Made by a program: the position numbers and the translations under genes. The notes below the pieces were generated by a model. The model was not told the origin of the DNA. It saw nothing but the letters and a program-made list of their open reading frames with translations, and did not search any database. A DNA stretch of 64,000 bases from Microbacterium limosum (GTDB taxonomy: Bacteria; Actinomycetota; Actinomycetes; Actinomycetales; Microbacteriaceae), in contig NZ_CP137080.1 of assembly GCF_036324365.1 (NCBI RefSeq), forward strand, positions 1,426,001 to 1,490,000, written 5' to 3'. This document shows, piece after piece, positions 1 through 8,900 of this stretch (its first letter is position 1; each line of letters begins with the position of its first letter).

Positions 1-1
1 G

Positions 2-157
2 TGGCAGGTCCGGTGGCGCAACCCGCGCATCCACGCGGCGGATCGCCGCAAGATCTGGCTGGCGTGCCCCGATCATGTCGACTACCTGCGCGACTACCTC
101 GCGGCGCGCGACTTCCCGGTCGAGGTCGCGCCCTTCGTGCCGGGGACGAGCTCATGA
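2..157 (+). CDS. C-terminal end of a small conserved hypothetical protein (partial)
   Basis: An open frame runs in from the left edge and stops at a TGA that overlaps the ATG of the SURF1 gene (ATGA). The visible ~51 residues include RWRNPRIHAAD, KIWLACPDHVDYL and a DFPVEV segment. From memory this resembles a short actinobacterial protein encoded just upstream of SURF1 and sometimes labelled 'acetone carboxylase' without clear basis. A Cys-x-x-His near the end of the visible part (CPDH) could be half of a metal site, but the N-terminal half is outside the window. The function is unknown; the tight coupling suggests co-translation with SURF1. Confidence 0.6.
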   Translation, partial: WQVRWRNPRIHAADRRKIWLACPDHVDYLRDYLAARDFPVEVAPFVPGTSS

Positions 158-1005
158 CCTCGCGCGGCGTCAGCATGCAGCGGCTTCCGACGGCCGGCCG
201 ATGGAGCATCTACATCGCTCTCGCCGTCGCCTTCGCGATCGCGTGCGCCTTCCTCGCCGTGTGGCAGTTCGACCGCAACGAGGAGCGCGCCGGCGAGCTG
301 GCCCTCGTCGCCGCCAACTACGACGCCGAGGTCGTTCCGGTGGGCGAGCTGCTGACCGGGACCGACGACTTCGCGCCGGGCGACGAGTGGCGACCGGTGC
401 TCCTCCGCGGCGAGTACATGGCCGACGATCAGGTCTACGTGCGCAACCGGCCCCACGGCGGGACGAGCGCCTTCGAGGTGCTGACGCCGTTCCTCGCCGA
501 CGACGGCAGGATCTTCGTGATCGACCGGGGGTGGGTGCGTCCCGCCGAAGAGGGCTCCGGCCCGTCGGCCGCACCTCCACCGCCCGAGGGGACGGTGGAG
601 GTCATCGTGCGGCTGCGGCCCGGCGAGGCCCTGCCCGCGTCCGGGCGCGGCGCGCCGGAGGGACAGGTCCCGACCATCAACCTGCCGCTCATCGCGGAAC
701 GGACGGGCGACGCGACGGTGGTCTCCTCCTACGGGATGCTGGTGTCGGAGGAGCCCGCGACAGCGGCTCGGCCGACCGCGATCGCGGCGCCCACGGAGGA
801 CCCCGGGCCCCACCTGTCGTACGCGATCCAGTGGATCCTCTTCGCGGTAATGGGATTCGTCTTCATCGCCTACGTCATCCGCACCGAAATCGCCCACCGC
901 CGCGAAAGCGCGTCCGATTCGCGCGAGCTGCCCGCTCCCTCCCGTCGCGACCGTGACATGGAGGACGAAGACGCACTGCTGGATGCCGCATCCTCCGCGC
1001 GCTGA
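154..1005 (+). CDS. SURF1-family cytochrome c oxidase assembly protein
   Basis: The 283-aa protein has the SURF1 layout: an N-terminal membrane helix (around residues 13-35, ending AVWQF), a long extracytoplasmic domain with WRPVLLRGEY and a DRGWVR-type motif, and a second helix near residues 222-245 followed by a charged cytoplasmic tail. SURF1 proteins assist cytochrome aa3 oxidase assembly, probably at heme a insertion, which fits the heme A genes ctaA and ctaB nearby. The ATG at 154 is chosen because it overlaps the upstream stop as ATGA; an in-frame ATG at 175 is an alternative. The gene converges on the ABC-F gene with no intergenic base. Confidence 0.88.
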   Translation: MTSRGVSMQRLPTAGRWSIYIALAVAFAIACAFLAVWQFDRNEERAGELALVAANYDAEVVPVGELLTGTDDFAPGDEWRPVLLRGEYMADDQVYVRNRPHGGTSAFEVLTPFLADDGRIFVIDRGWVRPAEEGSGPSAAPPPPEGTVEVIVRLRPGEALPASGRGAPEGQVPTINLPLIAERTGDATVVSSYGMLVSEEPATAARPTAIAAPTEDPGPHLSYAIQWILFAVMGFVFIAYVIRTEIAHRRESASDSRELPAPSRRDRDMEDEDALLDAASSAR

Positions 1006-2604
1006 TCAGGCCAGCGTGATCAGGTCCGCGTACTCGCGGTTCCAGATGTCCTCGACGCCGTCGGGCAGGATCAGGACACGCTCCGGATTGAGCGCCTCCA
1101 CGGCGCCCTCGTCGTGCGAGACGAGGACCACAGCCCCCTCGTAGTGGGAGAGCGCCCCGAGGATCTCCTCGCGGGAGGCGGGGTCGAGGTTGTTCGTCGG
1201 CTCGTCGAGCAGCAGCATGTTCGCCGAGGAGACCACGAGCGTGGCGAGCGAGAGCCGCGTCTTCTCTCCCCCCGAGAGCACGCCCGCAGGCTTGAGGACG
1301 TCGTCGCCGGTGAAGAGGAACGAGCCGAGGACCTTGCGCGCCTCGGTTGCGGTGATGTCCGGCGCGGCCGACATCATGTTCTCGAGGACGCTGCGGTCCA
1401 CGTCGAGGTTCTCGTGCTCCTGCGCGTAGTAGCCGACCTTGAGCCCGTGACCGGGTTCGAGCCGGCCGGTGTCGGGCTGATCGACCCCCGCGAGGATCCG
1501 CAGCAGCGTCGTCTTGCCCGCGCCGTTGAGGCCGAGCACGACGACCTTGGAGCCGCGATCGATCGCGAGATCGACATCCGTGAAGATCTCGAGCGAGCCG
1601 TACGACTTCGACAGCCCGGACGCCATGAGCGGAGTCTTCCCGCACGGCGCCGGCTTGGGGAACCGCAGCTTGGCTACCCTGTCGTCCTGACGGACGTCGT
1701 CGAGGCCGGACAGCATCTTCTCGGCGCGCGCGACCATCTGGTGGGCCGCCGCGGCCTTCGACGCCTTCGCACCGAAGCGCGCCGCCTGCTGCTGCAGCGC
1801 CGTCGCCTTCTTCTCGACGTTCGCCCGCTCCTTCTTGCGCCGCTCCTCGTCGGCGACGCGCTGACGCAGGTAGTTCTTCCAGTTCATGTTGTAGACGTCG
1901 ATGACCTGGCGGTTCGCGTCGAGGTAGAACACCCGGTTGACGGTCTCGCCGACGAGCTCGACGTCGTGGCTGATCACGATGAGGCCCCCGCGATAGCCGC
2001 GAAGGAACTCCCGCAGCCACACCACGCTGTCGGCGTCGAGGTGGTTGGTGGGCTCGTCCAGGATCATCGTCTGCGCGTCGGAGAACAGGATGCGCGCGAG
2101 CTCGATGCGGCGTCGCTGACCGCCCGACAGAGTGCTCAGCGGCTGATCGAGGATACGGTCCGGCAGCGAGAGGTTGTGAGCGATCGAGGCGGCCTCCGCC
2201 TCCGCGGCGTAGCCGCCCAGCGCCTCGAATCGCTCGGTGAGCTGACCGTAGCGACGCATCGCCTTCTCGGCGACCTCCGGATCGGCGTCCCCCATCGAGA
2301 GCGACGCCTCGTGCATCCCGACGCTGAGGCGGCCGAGACCTCGCGCATCCAGGATCCGCGTGCGCGCCAGGTCCTCCGGGTCGCCCGAACGGGGGTCCTG
2401 GGGCAGGTAGCCGAGCTCTCCTGCGCGATCCACGCGGCCCCCGGAGGGCAGCGCGTCTCCGGCGAGAACCTTCGTCAGGGTCGTCTTGCCCGCGCCGTTG
2501 CGGCCCACGAGACCGATCTTGTCGCCCGGTCCGACCCGGAAGCTCACGTCGGACATCAGCAGGCGGGCACCCACGCGGATCTCGAGGTCGTGCACGGCGA
2601 GCAC
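1006..2604 (-). CDS. ABC-F family ATPase (ribosome-associated type)
   Basis: The 532-aa protein has two fused ABC ATPase domains and no membrane segments, the ABC-F architecture. Domain 1 has Walker A GRNGAGKT at residues 34-41, signature LSGGQRR near 159-165 and Walker B ILDEPTNHLD at 181-190. A Lys/Ala/Arg-rich charged linker follows at about 240-310. Domain 2 has GLNGAGKTT and LSGGEKTR. ABC-F proteins act on the ribosome, for example in relieving stalls or protecting from antibiotics, rather than in transport. The sequence alone does not say whether this is a housekeeping or a resistance paralogue. It is transcribed away from bioY, with 124 bp between the starts. Confidence 0.9.
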   Translation of the reverse strand: MLAVHDLEIRVGARLLMSDVSFRVGPGDKIGLVGRNGAGKTTLTKVLAGDALPSGGRVDRAGELGYLPQDPRSGDPEDLARTRILDARGLGRLSVGMHEASLSMGDADPEVAEKAMRRYGQLTERFEALGGYAAEAEAASIAHNLSLPDRILDQPLSTLSGGQRRRIELARILFSDAQTMILDEPTNHLDADSVVWLREFLRGYRGGLIVISHDVELVGETVNRVFYLDANRQVIDVYNMNWKNYLRQRVADEERRKKERANVEKKATALQQQAARFGAKASKAAAAHQMVARAEKMLSGLDDVRQDDRVAKLRFPKPAPCGKTPLMASGLSKSYGSLEIFTDVDLAIDRGSKVVVLGLNGAGKTTLLRILAGVDQPDTGRLEPGHGLKVGYYAQEHENLDVDRSVLENMMSAAPDITATEARKVLGSFLFTGDDVLKPAGVLSGGEKTRLSLATLVVSSANMLLLDEPTNNLDPASREEILGALSHYEGAVVLVSHDEGAVEALNPERVLILPDGVEDIWNREYADLITLA

Positions 2605-2642
2605 AGCAGATGTCCGTTTCGTCGGTGGGTGGAGTACAAAGG

Positions 2643-2671
2643 GTGGCAGATAGCCAGCCCCCTAGTATAAA
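2643..2671 (+). promoter_or_regulatory. Candidate sigma-A promoter for bioY
   Basis: GTGGCA (2643-2648) and TATAAA (2666-2671) are separated by 17 bp and sit about 57 bp before the bioY start. The same AT-rich patch read on the other strand contains TATACT (2664-2669), which could serve the divergent ABC-F gene. It is the only AT-rich island in a GC-rich spacer. No BirA or BioR operator was recognised. Confidence 0.4.
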
Positions 2672-2728
2672 ACGCGAGTCGCCCCCGCGACGCCGCCCCA
2701 CCCCGTCTCGCCCCGTCGAAGGAGCTCC

Positions 2729-3358
2729 ATGTCGTCGCTCGCCGCACAGCCCTCCCGCCGCGTCCTCGCCGATCTGATCACGCGCCCTGCCACTCGCAGC
2801 CGCGCCGTCGCCGTGGATGTGGGGCTCGTCGTCGCCGGCGCCGCGCTCGTGGCGCTCCTGGCGAAGGTCGCCGTGCCGATGTGGCCGGTCCCCATCACGG
2901 GGCAGACCCTCGGCGTCATCCTCGTCGGCGCGGCGCTCGGCTCCCGCCGCGGCGCCGCCGCGCTCACGACCTACATGCTTGCGGGGCTCGCCGGGGCGCC
3001 CGTGTTCGCCACCGCCCTCGCCGGCCCCGCCTACGTCCTCTCGCCGTCCTTCGGGTTCATCGTCGGCTTCATCCCCGCCGCGTTCGTCGCGGGCTGGGTC
3101 GCCGAGCGGGCCTGGGATCGCCGCCCCGCCCTCGCGTTCCTCGGGTTCCTGGGGGCCAGCGTCATCCCCTTCCTCGTCGGCGTCCCCTACATGGCGCTCA
3201 TCCTTGCCACCGTCGTCGGTGCGGAAGTCACGCTCGGATCGGTCCTCGCCGCGGGAGTCACGCCGTTCATCGTGGGCGGCATCGTGAAGGCCGCCGCCGC
3301 CGCCCTGCTCATCCCGCTCGCATGGCGCGGAGTCGGCGCCCTCGACGCCCGCAAGTGA
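2729..3358 (+). CDS. bioY: Biotin transporter BioY (ECF S-component)
   Basis: This 209-aa, strongly hydrophobic protein has about six membrane segments. It has BioY-like features: a VPMWPVPITGQT segment after helix 1, then LGSRRGAAALTTYMLAG with the small-residue face that contacts the ECF T-component. BioY is the membrane S-component that binds biotin; it works with BioM/BioN or shared EcfA/EcfT, and none of these is adjacent here. An AAGGAG-type ribosome site lies just before the ATG at 2729. BioY can give low transport alone in some species, so a solitary gene is not necessarily incomplete. Confidence 0.9.
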   Translation: MSSLAAQPSRRVLADLITRPATRSRAVAVDVGLVVAGAALVALLAKVAVPMWPVPITGQTLGVILVGAALGSRRGAAALTTYMLAGLAGAPVFATALAGPAYVLSPSFGFIVGFIPAAFVAGWVAERAWDRRPALAFLGFLGASVIPFLVGVPYMALILATVVGAEVTLGSVLAAGVTPFIVGGIVKAAAAALLIPLAWRGVGALDARK

Positions 3359-3365
3359 CGCGCGG

Positions 3366-4526
3366 TTAGGCGTCGACGAGAGCGCCGATACGCTCGACCG
3401 CCTCGGTGAGCACCTCGGGTGAGCACCCGATGTTGAAGCGCACGTGTCCGCGGCCCTCGTCGCCGAAGGCCGGTCCGTAGTGGAGCGCTACCCGCGCCTC
3501 GCGCAGGATCCGGGTGGACGGGTTGTCCCCCCAGCCCAGTCCGCCCAGATCGACCCAGGCCAGGAATCCCGCATCGGGCATCCGGTACCGGGCGCCCGGT
3601 ACGTGCCGCGAGAGCAGATCTGCGAGCAGGCGCCGGTTCTCGTCGATGGCGGCCAGAGCGGAGTCCAGCCACGCGTCGCTCTCAGGGGCGAAGGACGCGA
3701 CGGCGGCCATGGCACCGAAGAGGCCGGTGCGCCACTCCACCTCTGCGGGGAGCGATCGAAGGACACGCGCGTGCTGGTCGTCCCCCGCGATCATGAGGGC
3801 GCACTTGAGCCCCGCCAGATTGAACGCCTTGCTGGCGCTGGTCACGGCGAATCCCACCCGCGCGGCCGTCGGGGAGGCGGCGAGGAAGGGCGTGAAACCC
3901 GTTCCGGGGTAGGCCAGCGGCGCGTGGATCTCGTCGCTGATGACGGTGGCGCCGAAGCGATCCGCTGCCTCGGCGATCTTTGCCAGAGCCTCGCGGCCGT
4001 GCACCGTGCCGGTCGGATTGTGCGGGTTGCACAGCAGAATCGCTCGCGCGCCACCAGCGAGGGCGGCCTCGATGCCTGCCACGTCAAGCTCGTGACCGGA
4101 CGGACCGGCGCTCAGGGGCACGCGCTCGACGACTCCGCCCGCCTCGGGAACGGCGTCGTAGAAGGGCGGATACACGGGTGGGGTCACGACCACGCGGTCG
4201 CCGGGCTCGATGACCCGCCGCAGCAGTTCCACGACGCCCATGATCACGTCGCCGGTCGTGCGGATCCGGTCGGGGCGCGGCGCCCATCCGAAGCGGCGCC
4301 CGGCGAACGCGACATACGCGTCGCGCACACCGGGGTCGGGCGGCGTGTATCCGGTGTCCCCCAGCGTCACCGCGCGCGCGAGCCGGTCGGTGATGGCCGG
4401 CGCGAGCGGGAAGTCCGTCTCCGCGACGAAGAGCGGCAGCACGTCTGCGGGATACGTCCGCCACTTCGTGCTCGAGCGTTCGCGGAGCTGTTCGAGGGGA
4501 AGGGCCTTCAGCGGGGTGACACGCAC
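3366..4526 (-). CDS. PLP-dependent aminotransferase-fold enzyme, MalY/PatB family (probable cystathionine beta-lyase)
   Basis: The 386-aa fold-type I PLP enzyme has the PLP-lysine in the SASKAFNLAGLK motif (Lys233), ISDEIHAPL (Asp198) for the pyridine nitrogen, CNPHNPTG at 166-173, and an N-terminal KW-x8-LPLFVAETDF segment typical of MalY/PatB C-S lyases. Such enzymes cleave cystathionine or cysteine conjugates to pyruvate, ammonia and a thiol. The start lies 45 bp downstream of the sufT stop on the same strand, so read-through from the suf operon is possible. A role in sulfur supply is inference only, because no SufS-type desulfurase is present in that operon. Confidence 0.85.
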   Translation of the reverse strand: MRVTPLKALPLEQLRERSSTKWRTYPADVLPLFVAETDFPLAPAITDRLARAVTLGDTGYTPPDPGVRDAYVAFAGRRFGWAPRPDRIRTTGDVIMGVVELLRRVIEPGDRVVVTPPVYPPFYDAVPEAGGVVERVPLSAGPSGHELDVAGIEAALAGGARAILLCNPHNPTGTVHGREALAKIAEAADRFGATVISDEIHAPLAYPGTGFTPFLAASPTAARVGFAVTSASKAFNLAGLKCALMIAGDDQHARVLRSLPAEVEWRTGLFGAMAAVASFAPESDAWLDSALAAIDENRRLLADLLSRHVPGARYRMPDAGFLAWVDLGGLGWGDNPSTRILREARVALHYGPAFGDEGRGHVRFNIGCSPEVLTEAVERIGALVDA

Positions 4527-4571
4527 GCCATCGAGCCTACCGACCGGCTCTCGCGCGATGCGCGACGAGCG

Positions 4572-4901
4572 TCAGATCGCGAAACCGAGCGCCCTCATCA
4601 TGTCGCGCCCGTCGTCGGTGATCCGCTCGGGGCCCCACGGCGGCATCCACACCCAGTTGATGCGGAACCGGTCCACGACGTCGTCGAGCGCCTGCGCGGT
4701 CTGCTCCTCGAGCACGTCGGTGAGCGGGCACCCCGCGCTGGTCAGGGTCATGTGGATGACGAGGGCGTCGTTCTCGTCATCCCAGGCGAGGTCGTAGATC
4801 AGACCGAGGTCGACGACATTGATCCCGAGTTCCGGGTCCATGACGTCCTTGAGGGCCTCGGTGACCTCGTCGAACTTCTCCGGAGTGAGCGTCGCGGTCA
4901 T
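4572..4901 (-). CDS. sufT: SufT/MIP18-family metal-sulfur cluster assembly factor
   Basis: This 109-aa DUF59 (PaaD/MIP18-like) protein contains the family hallmarks DPELGINVVDLGLIY near residues 22-36, TLTSAGCPL with the conserved Cys (about 59), and a C-terminal PPWGPERIT. These small proteins act late in Fe-S maturation or transfer. It is the last gene of the suf block, 10 bp after sufC, which supports the assignment. Length and start match the family. Confidence 0.9.
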   Translation of the reverse strand: MTATLTPEKFDEVTEALKDVMDPELGINVVDLGLIYDLAWDDENDALVIHMTLTSAGCPLTDVLEEQTAQALDDVVDRFRINWVWMPPWGPERITDDGRDMMRALGFAI

Positions 4902-4911
4902 AGAAGAGACC

Positions 4912-5682
4912 TTACGCCTCGGCGCCGGAGGCCGGCTCGAGGAATCGGTCGTAGCCTTCGTCCTCGAGGCGCTCGGCGAGCTCGGGGCCGCCTTCCTCGA
5001 CGATGCGGCCCGCGACCATGACGTGCACGAAGTCCGGGTGGATGTAGCGCAGGATGCGGGTGTAGTGCGTGATCAGCAGCACCCCGAGTCCGGTGTGCTC
5101 CTTCGCGCGGTTCACGCCCTCCGAGACGATCTTGAGCGCGTCGACGTCGAGGCCGGAGTCGGTCTCGTCGAGCACGGCGATCTGCGGCTTGAGGAGCTCT
5201 AGCTGGAGGATCTCGTGCCGCTTCTTCTCTCCGCCGGAGAAGCCTTCGTTGACGTTGCGCTCCGCGAACTTCGGGTCCATGCGCAGGTTCTTCATGGAGC
5301 CCTTGACGTCCTTGATCCAGGTGCGGATGCCGGGCGCCTCGCCGTCGATGGCCGTTTTCGCCGTGCGGAGGAAGTTGCTCACCGTGACCCCGGGAATCTC
5401 CACGGGGTACTGCATGGCCAGGAAGAGGCCCGCGCGGGCCCGCTCGTCCACGCTCATCGCGAGCACGTCCTCGCCGTCGAGGGTGATCGAGCCCTGCGTG
5501 ACGGTGTACTTCGGGTGTCCCGCGATCGTGTAAGCGAGAGTCGACTTTCCGGAGCCGTTGGGCCCCATGATGGCGTGGGTCTCACCCTTGCGCAGGGTGA
5601 GGGTGACGCCGTTCAGGATGGGCGTCTCGCCCGCCTCCGTCTCGACGGTGACGTGCAGGTCGCGGATTTCAAGGACAGACAT
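4912..5682 (-). CDS. sufC: Fe-S cluster assembly ATPase SufC
   Basis: The 256-aa ABC-type ATPase has Walker A GPNGSGKST at 40-48, the SufC-type signature FSGGEKKR at 148-155, and Walker B with LDETDSGLD at 171-179, diagnostic of SufC rather than a transporter ATPase. SufC drives conformational change in the SufBCD scaffold during cluster assembly. It lies 23 bp after the Rieske ferredoxin gene and 10 bp before sufT. A good ribosome site (AAGGAACCCCC then ATG) supports the start. Confidence 0.95.
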   Translation of the reverse strand: MSVLEIRDLHVTVETEAGETPILNGVTLTLRKGETHAIMGPNGSGKSTLAYTIAGHPKYTVTQGSITLDGEDVLAMSVDERARAGLFLAMQYPVEIPGVTVSNFLRTAKTAIDGEAPGIRTWIKDVKGSMKNLRMDPKFAERNVNEGFSGGEKKRHEILQLELLKPQIAVLDETDSGLDVDALKIVSEGVNRAKEHTGLGVLLITHYTRILRYIHPDFVHVMVAGRIVEEGGPELAERLEDEGYDRFLEPASGAEA

Positions 5683-5705
5683 GGGGGTTCCTTCGATGGG
5701 GCCGG

Positions 5706-6032
5706 TCAGACGGCCACGGTTGCGTCGGGGTCGATGAGCACGTCGTCGCCGGAGATCTCGACGACGTAGACGGGGACGGGCTCATAGGCGGGAAGGTTCA
5801 GGGGCTTGCCCGTGCGGAGGGAGAACGCGGATCCGTGCGCCCAGCATTCGAGGGTCTCCCCCTCGACGAAGCCGTCGGAGAGCGAGATGTCGCCGTGGGT
5901 GCAGGTGTCGCCGATGGCGTGGACGACGCCCTCGGCATCCAGCACGACCGCGATCGGCTTGCCGCCGACCTCGACGCGCTTCGCCGTGTCCTGCTCCAGT
6001 TCGCTCAGCGCGCACGCGCGCTCGAGGCTCAC
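5706..6032 (-). CDS. Rieske-type [2Fe-2S] ferredoxin of the suf operon
   Basis: The 108-aa protein has the two Rieske ligand motifs C44-T-H46 and C63-W-A-H66 spaced as in non-heme-oxygenase ferredoxins. The start is GTG at 6032, chosen because GTGA overlaps the sufD stop; longer upstream reading in this frame lies antisense to nothing useful and inside sufD. A Rieske ferredoxin between sufD and sufC is a recurring actinobacterial arrangement. It may donate electrons during cluster assembly, but that role is inferred from position. Confidence 0.88.
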   Translation of the reverse strand: MSLERACALSELEQDTAKRVEVGGKPIAVVLDAEGVVHAIGDTCTHGDISLSDGFVEGETLECWAHGSAFSLRTGKPLNLPAYEPVPVYVVEISGDDVLIDPDATVAV

Positions 6033-7231
6033 TCGGCGGCTCCCTGAGCCAGCTCCGCCTCGATGAGCGAGCTGAGCTCCTCCTGCAGCGAGCCGATGCC
6101 GATCTTCTGAACGATCTCCGTCAGGAAGCCGAGCACGACGAGGCGCCGCGCCTCGTCCTCGCGGATGCCGCGGGCCTGCAGATAGAACAGCTGCTCGTCG
6201 TCGAAGCGACCGGTGGCGGACGCGTGGCCGGCCCCTTCGATCGCGCCGGTCTCGATCTCGAGGTTCGGAATGGAGTCCGCCCGGGCGCCCTCGGTGAGCA
6301 CGAGGTTGCGGTTGGCCTCGTAGGAGTCGGTCCCCTCGGCGTCCGGGCCGATGAGAACGTCGCCGATCCACACCGTCCGCGCCCCCGATCCCTGCAGGGC
6401 CGCCTTGTAGAGGACGTCTCCCCGCGTGTGCGGACCCTTGTGATGCAGGTACACCTGGCTCTCGAGGTGCTGCGGCGCGTCGGCGAAGGCGAGGCCGTAC
6501 AGCTCGCCCTGTGATCCCGCGCCGGCGAGCTCGATGGACGGGTTCACGCGCACGAGCCCGCCGCCGAAGCTGACCACCGTGTGACGCAGCGTGCCGTCGC
6601 GCTCGACGCGCGCCTGGTGGGCGGCGGCGTGGACCGCGTCGTCGTCCCACTGCTGCACCGAGACGACCTCGAGCGAGGCCCCCGGACGCACGATGATCTC
6701 AACGTTCTGGGCGAACCGAGCGGCACCGGTGTGGCGCAGCACGACAGTGGCCCGCGAGTGCGGCCGGGCCTCGATGACGACGTGCGCGTGGGCGAGCAGC
6801 TCCGCGCCCGCGCCCGGGAAGGTGACGACGACGGGTTCGTCGAGCTCGGCCTCGTCGGGGACGGCGAGGTACAGAGCCTCGGCGCTGCGCTTCCAGGCGA
6901 TGGCCGCGGGAAGATCCTCGGGCTCGAAGACCTCGCCGCGCGGTGCCTCGCCGATCTCGAGCGACGCCGCAGCCAGCGGTCCGCTCACCTCGATCGAGAC
7001 GGCACCGGCGTCGCCGGGCACGTCCTGCAGCAGCGGAGCGATGCGCGCGAGCGGCGTGTGCTTCCAGTCGACCTCTCGGCCGGTGGGCTCGCCGAAGGCC
7101 GCCGGGTCGTAGGAGCGCATTCGGGCGGAGCGGGTCTGAACGGGAACGACGGACGTAGACGTCTGGCCCCATCCTCCGTCGGTGTGCGCCTGGCTTCCCG
7201 GCGCGGGGCGGGGGGTGGTTGTGGTCGTCAT
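6029..7231 (-). CDS. sufD: Fe-S cluster assembly protein SufD
   Basis: The 400-aa SufB/SufD-family protein has a beta-helix core and the conserved C-terminal region ASATGRFDDEQLFYLQARGI then EARRLVVLGFLTEI, which is paralogous to the end of SufB. SufD pairs with SufB in the SufBC2D scaffold and supports iron acquisition. Its start codon directly follows the sufB stop (positions 7231 and 7232), and its TGA overlaps the GTG of the Rieske gene, so translation is probably coupled throughout. The N-terminal ~40 residues are low-complexity (TTTTTPRPAPG) and probably disordered. Confidence 0.93.
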   Translation of the reverse strand: MTTTTTPRPAPGSQAHTDGGWGQTSTSVVPVQTRSARMRSYDPAAFGEPTGREVDWKHTPLARIAPLLQDVPGDAGAVSIEVSGPLAAASLEIGEAPRGEVFEPEDLPAAIAWKRSAEALYLAVPDEAELDEPVVVTFPGAGAELLAHAHVVIEARPHSRATVVLRHTGAARFAQNVEIIVRPGASLEVVSVQQWDDDAVHAAAHQARVERDGTLRHTVVSFGGGLVRVNPSIELAGAGSQGELYGLAFADAPQHLESQVYLHHKGPHTRGDVLYKAALQGSGARTVWIGDVLIGPDAEGTDSYEANRNLVLTEGARADSIPNLEIETGAIEGAGHASATGRFDDEQLFYLQARGIREDEARRLVVLGFLTEIVQKIGIGSLQEELSSLIEAELAQGAAE

Positions 7232-8650
7232 CTAGCCGACGGATCCTTCCATGCCCATCTCGATGAGCTTGTTCAGCTCGAGGGCGTATTCCATGGGCAA
7301 CTCGCGCGCGATCGGCTCGATGAAGCCGCGCACGATCATCGCCATTGCTTCGTCTTCGGGGAGTCCGCGGCTCATGAGGTAGAACAGCTGCTCCTCGCTG
7401 ACCTTCGAGACGGTCGCCTCGTGGCCCAGCTGCACGTCATCCACGCGGATGTCGATCGCGGGATAGGTGTCGCTGCGGGAGATCGTGTCGACGAGCAGGG
7501 CGTCGCACCGCACCGTGTTGGCCGAGTGATGCGCCTGCGGCTCGACGCGGACCTCGCCGCGGTAGCCCGCGCGTCCGCCGCCGCGGGCGATCGACTTGGA
7601 GACGATCGACGACTGCGTATAGGGCGCCATGTGGATCATCTTCGCGCCGGCATCCTGGTGCTGGCCCGGACCCGCGAACGCCACCGAGAGCGTCTCGCCC
7701 TTGGCGTGCTCGCCGACGAGGAAGATCGACGGGTACTTCATCGTCACCTTGGAGCCGATGTTGCCGTCGACCCACTCCATCGTCGCGCCCTCATGGGCGA
7801 CCGCGCGCTTCGTGACGAGGTTGTACACGTTGTTCGACCAGTTCTGGATCGTCGTGTACCGGACGCGGGCGTTCTTCTTGACGATGATCTCCACGACGGC
7901 GGAGTGCAGCGAGTCGCTCTTGTAGATGGGAGCGGTGCAACCCTCGATGTAGTGGACGTAGCTGTCCTCGTCGGCGATGATCAGGGTCCGCTCGAACTGA
8001 CCCATGTTCTCGGTGTTGATCCGGAAGTACGCCTGGAGCGGGATCTCGACGTGCACGCCCTTCGGCACGTAGACGAAGGAGCCGCCCGACCACACGGCGG
8101 TGTTCAGCGCCGCGAACTTGTTGTCCCCGGAGGGGATGACGGTGCCGAAGTACTCCTCGAAGAATTCCGGGTGCTCCCGCAGCGCCGTGTCGGTGTCCAT
8201 GAAGATGACGCCCTGCGCCTCGAGATCCTCGCGGATCTGGTGGTAGACCACCTCGGACTCGTACTGCGCCGCCACACCGGCGACGAGTCGCTGGCGCTCG
8301 GCCTCCGGGATGCCCAGGCGCTCGTACGTGTTGCGGATGTCCTCGGGAAGGTCTTCCCAGGTCTGCGCCTGCTTCTCGGTGGAGCGGACGAAGTATTTGA
8401 TGTTCTCGAAGTCGATCGCGGAGAGATCGGCTCCCCACGTCGGCATCGGCTTGCGGCCGAACAGCTGCAGCGCCTTGAGGCGGCGCTGGAGCATCCACTC
8501 GGGTTCGGCCTTCAGCGCCGAGATGTCGCGGACGACGGCCTCGCTGAGGCCCCGTCGCGCGCTCGCCCCGGCGGCGTCGGCGTCGTGCCAGCCGAACTCG
8601 TAGACTCCGAGTCCCTCGAGCTCTGGCCGGTCGATCAGCACTTCAGACAT
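7232..8650 (-). CDS. sufB: Fe-S cluster assembly scaffold SufB
   Basis: The 472-aa protein has SufB landmarks: [11 protein letters not shown], the [11 protein letters not shown] and [11 protein letters not shown] segments, [12 protein letters not shown], and the C-terminal [13 protein letters not shown] then [20 protein letters not shown]. SufB is the core scaffold on which clusters form in the SufBCD complex. The ATG at 8650 is preferred over the GTG at 8656 because AGGAG sits about 7 nt before the ATG but almost touches the GTG. It is the first gene of the visible suf operon. No sufR regulator precedes it; ctaA is divergent, 250 bp away. Confidence 0.94.
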   Translation of the reverse strand: MSEVLIDRPELEGLGVYEFGWHDADAAGASARRGLSEAVVRDISALKAEPEWMLQRRLKALQLFGRKPMPTWGADLSAIDFENIKYFVRSTEKQAQTWEDLPEDIRNTYERLGIPEAERQRLVAGVAAQYESEVVYHQIREDLEAQGVIFMDTDTALREHPEFFEEYFGTVIPSGDNKFAALNTAVWSGGSFVYVPKGVHVEIPLQAYFRINTENMGQFERTLIIADEDSYVHYIEGCTAPIYKSDSLHSAVVEIIVKKNARVRYTTIQNWSNNVYNLVTKRAVAHEGATMEWVDGNIGSKVTMKYPSIFLVGEHAKGETLSVAFAGPGQHQDAGAKMIHMAPYTQSSIVSKSIARGGGRAGYRGEVRVEPQAHHSANTVRCDALLVDTISRSDTYPAIDIRVDDVQLGHEATVSKVSEEQLFYLMSRGLPEDEAMAMIVRGFIEPIARELPMEYALELNKLIEMGMEGSVG

Positions 8651-8762
8651 GGTCACTCTCCTCTAGGCCGCAACGGTGTCATCCGCCCCGGCATTCCTTA
8701 CCGTGCGGTGCACGGGAGGCAATGCCGCTGGTGGGCCCTCTCAGATGCGCAGGTCTTCGCGC

Positions 8763-8777
8763 CTACACTGTCTACAC
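8763..8777. promoter_or_regulatory. CTACAC direct-repeat motif in the sufB-ctaA divergent spacer
   Basis: The 250-bp spacer between sufB and ctaA contains two CTACAC hexamers 9 bp apart (8763-8768 and 8772-8777). TACACT on the plus strand (8764-8769) could be a -10 for ctaA. A GTG/CGC-rich alternating tract follows (8776-8810). This is the only clearly patterned stretch in the spacer and may be a shared control site. Nothing in it matches a named operator that I recognise. Confidence 0.22.
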
Positions 8778-8900
8778 GTGCGCCTGCGCGTGTGCGCGCG
8801 CATGTCGACTCCAACGATTCTACAGGTACGACCCCTCGTCCCGGGCCGGTCCCGCCCCGGCCCGCCCGGTTGGCGCGAAGGTCGTCCAGGAGGCCCATCC

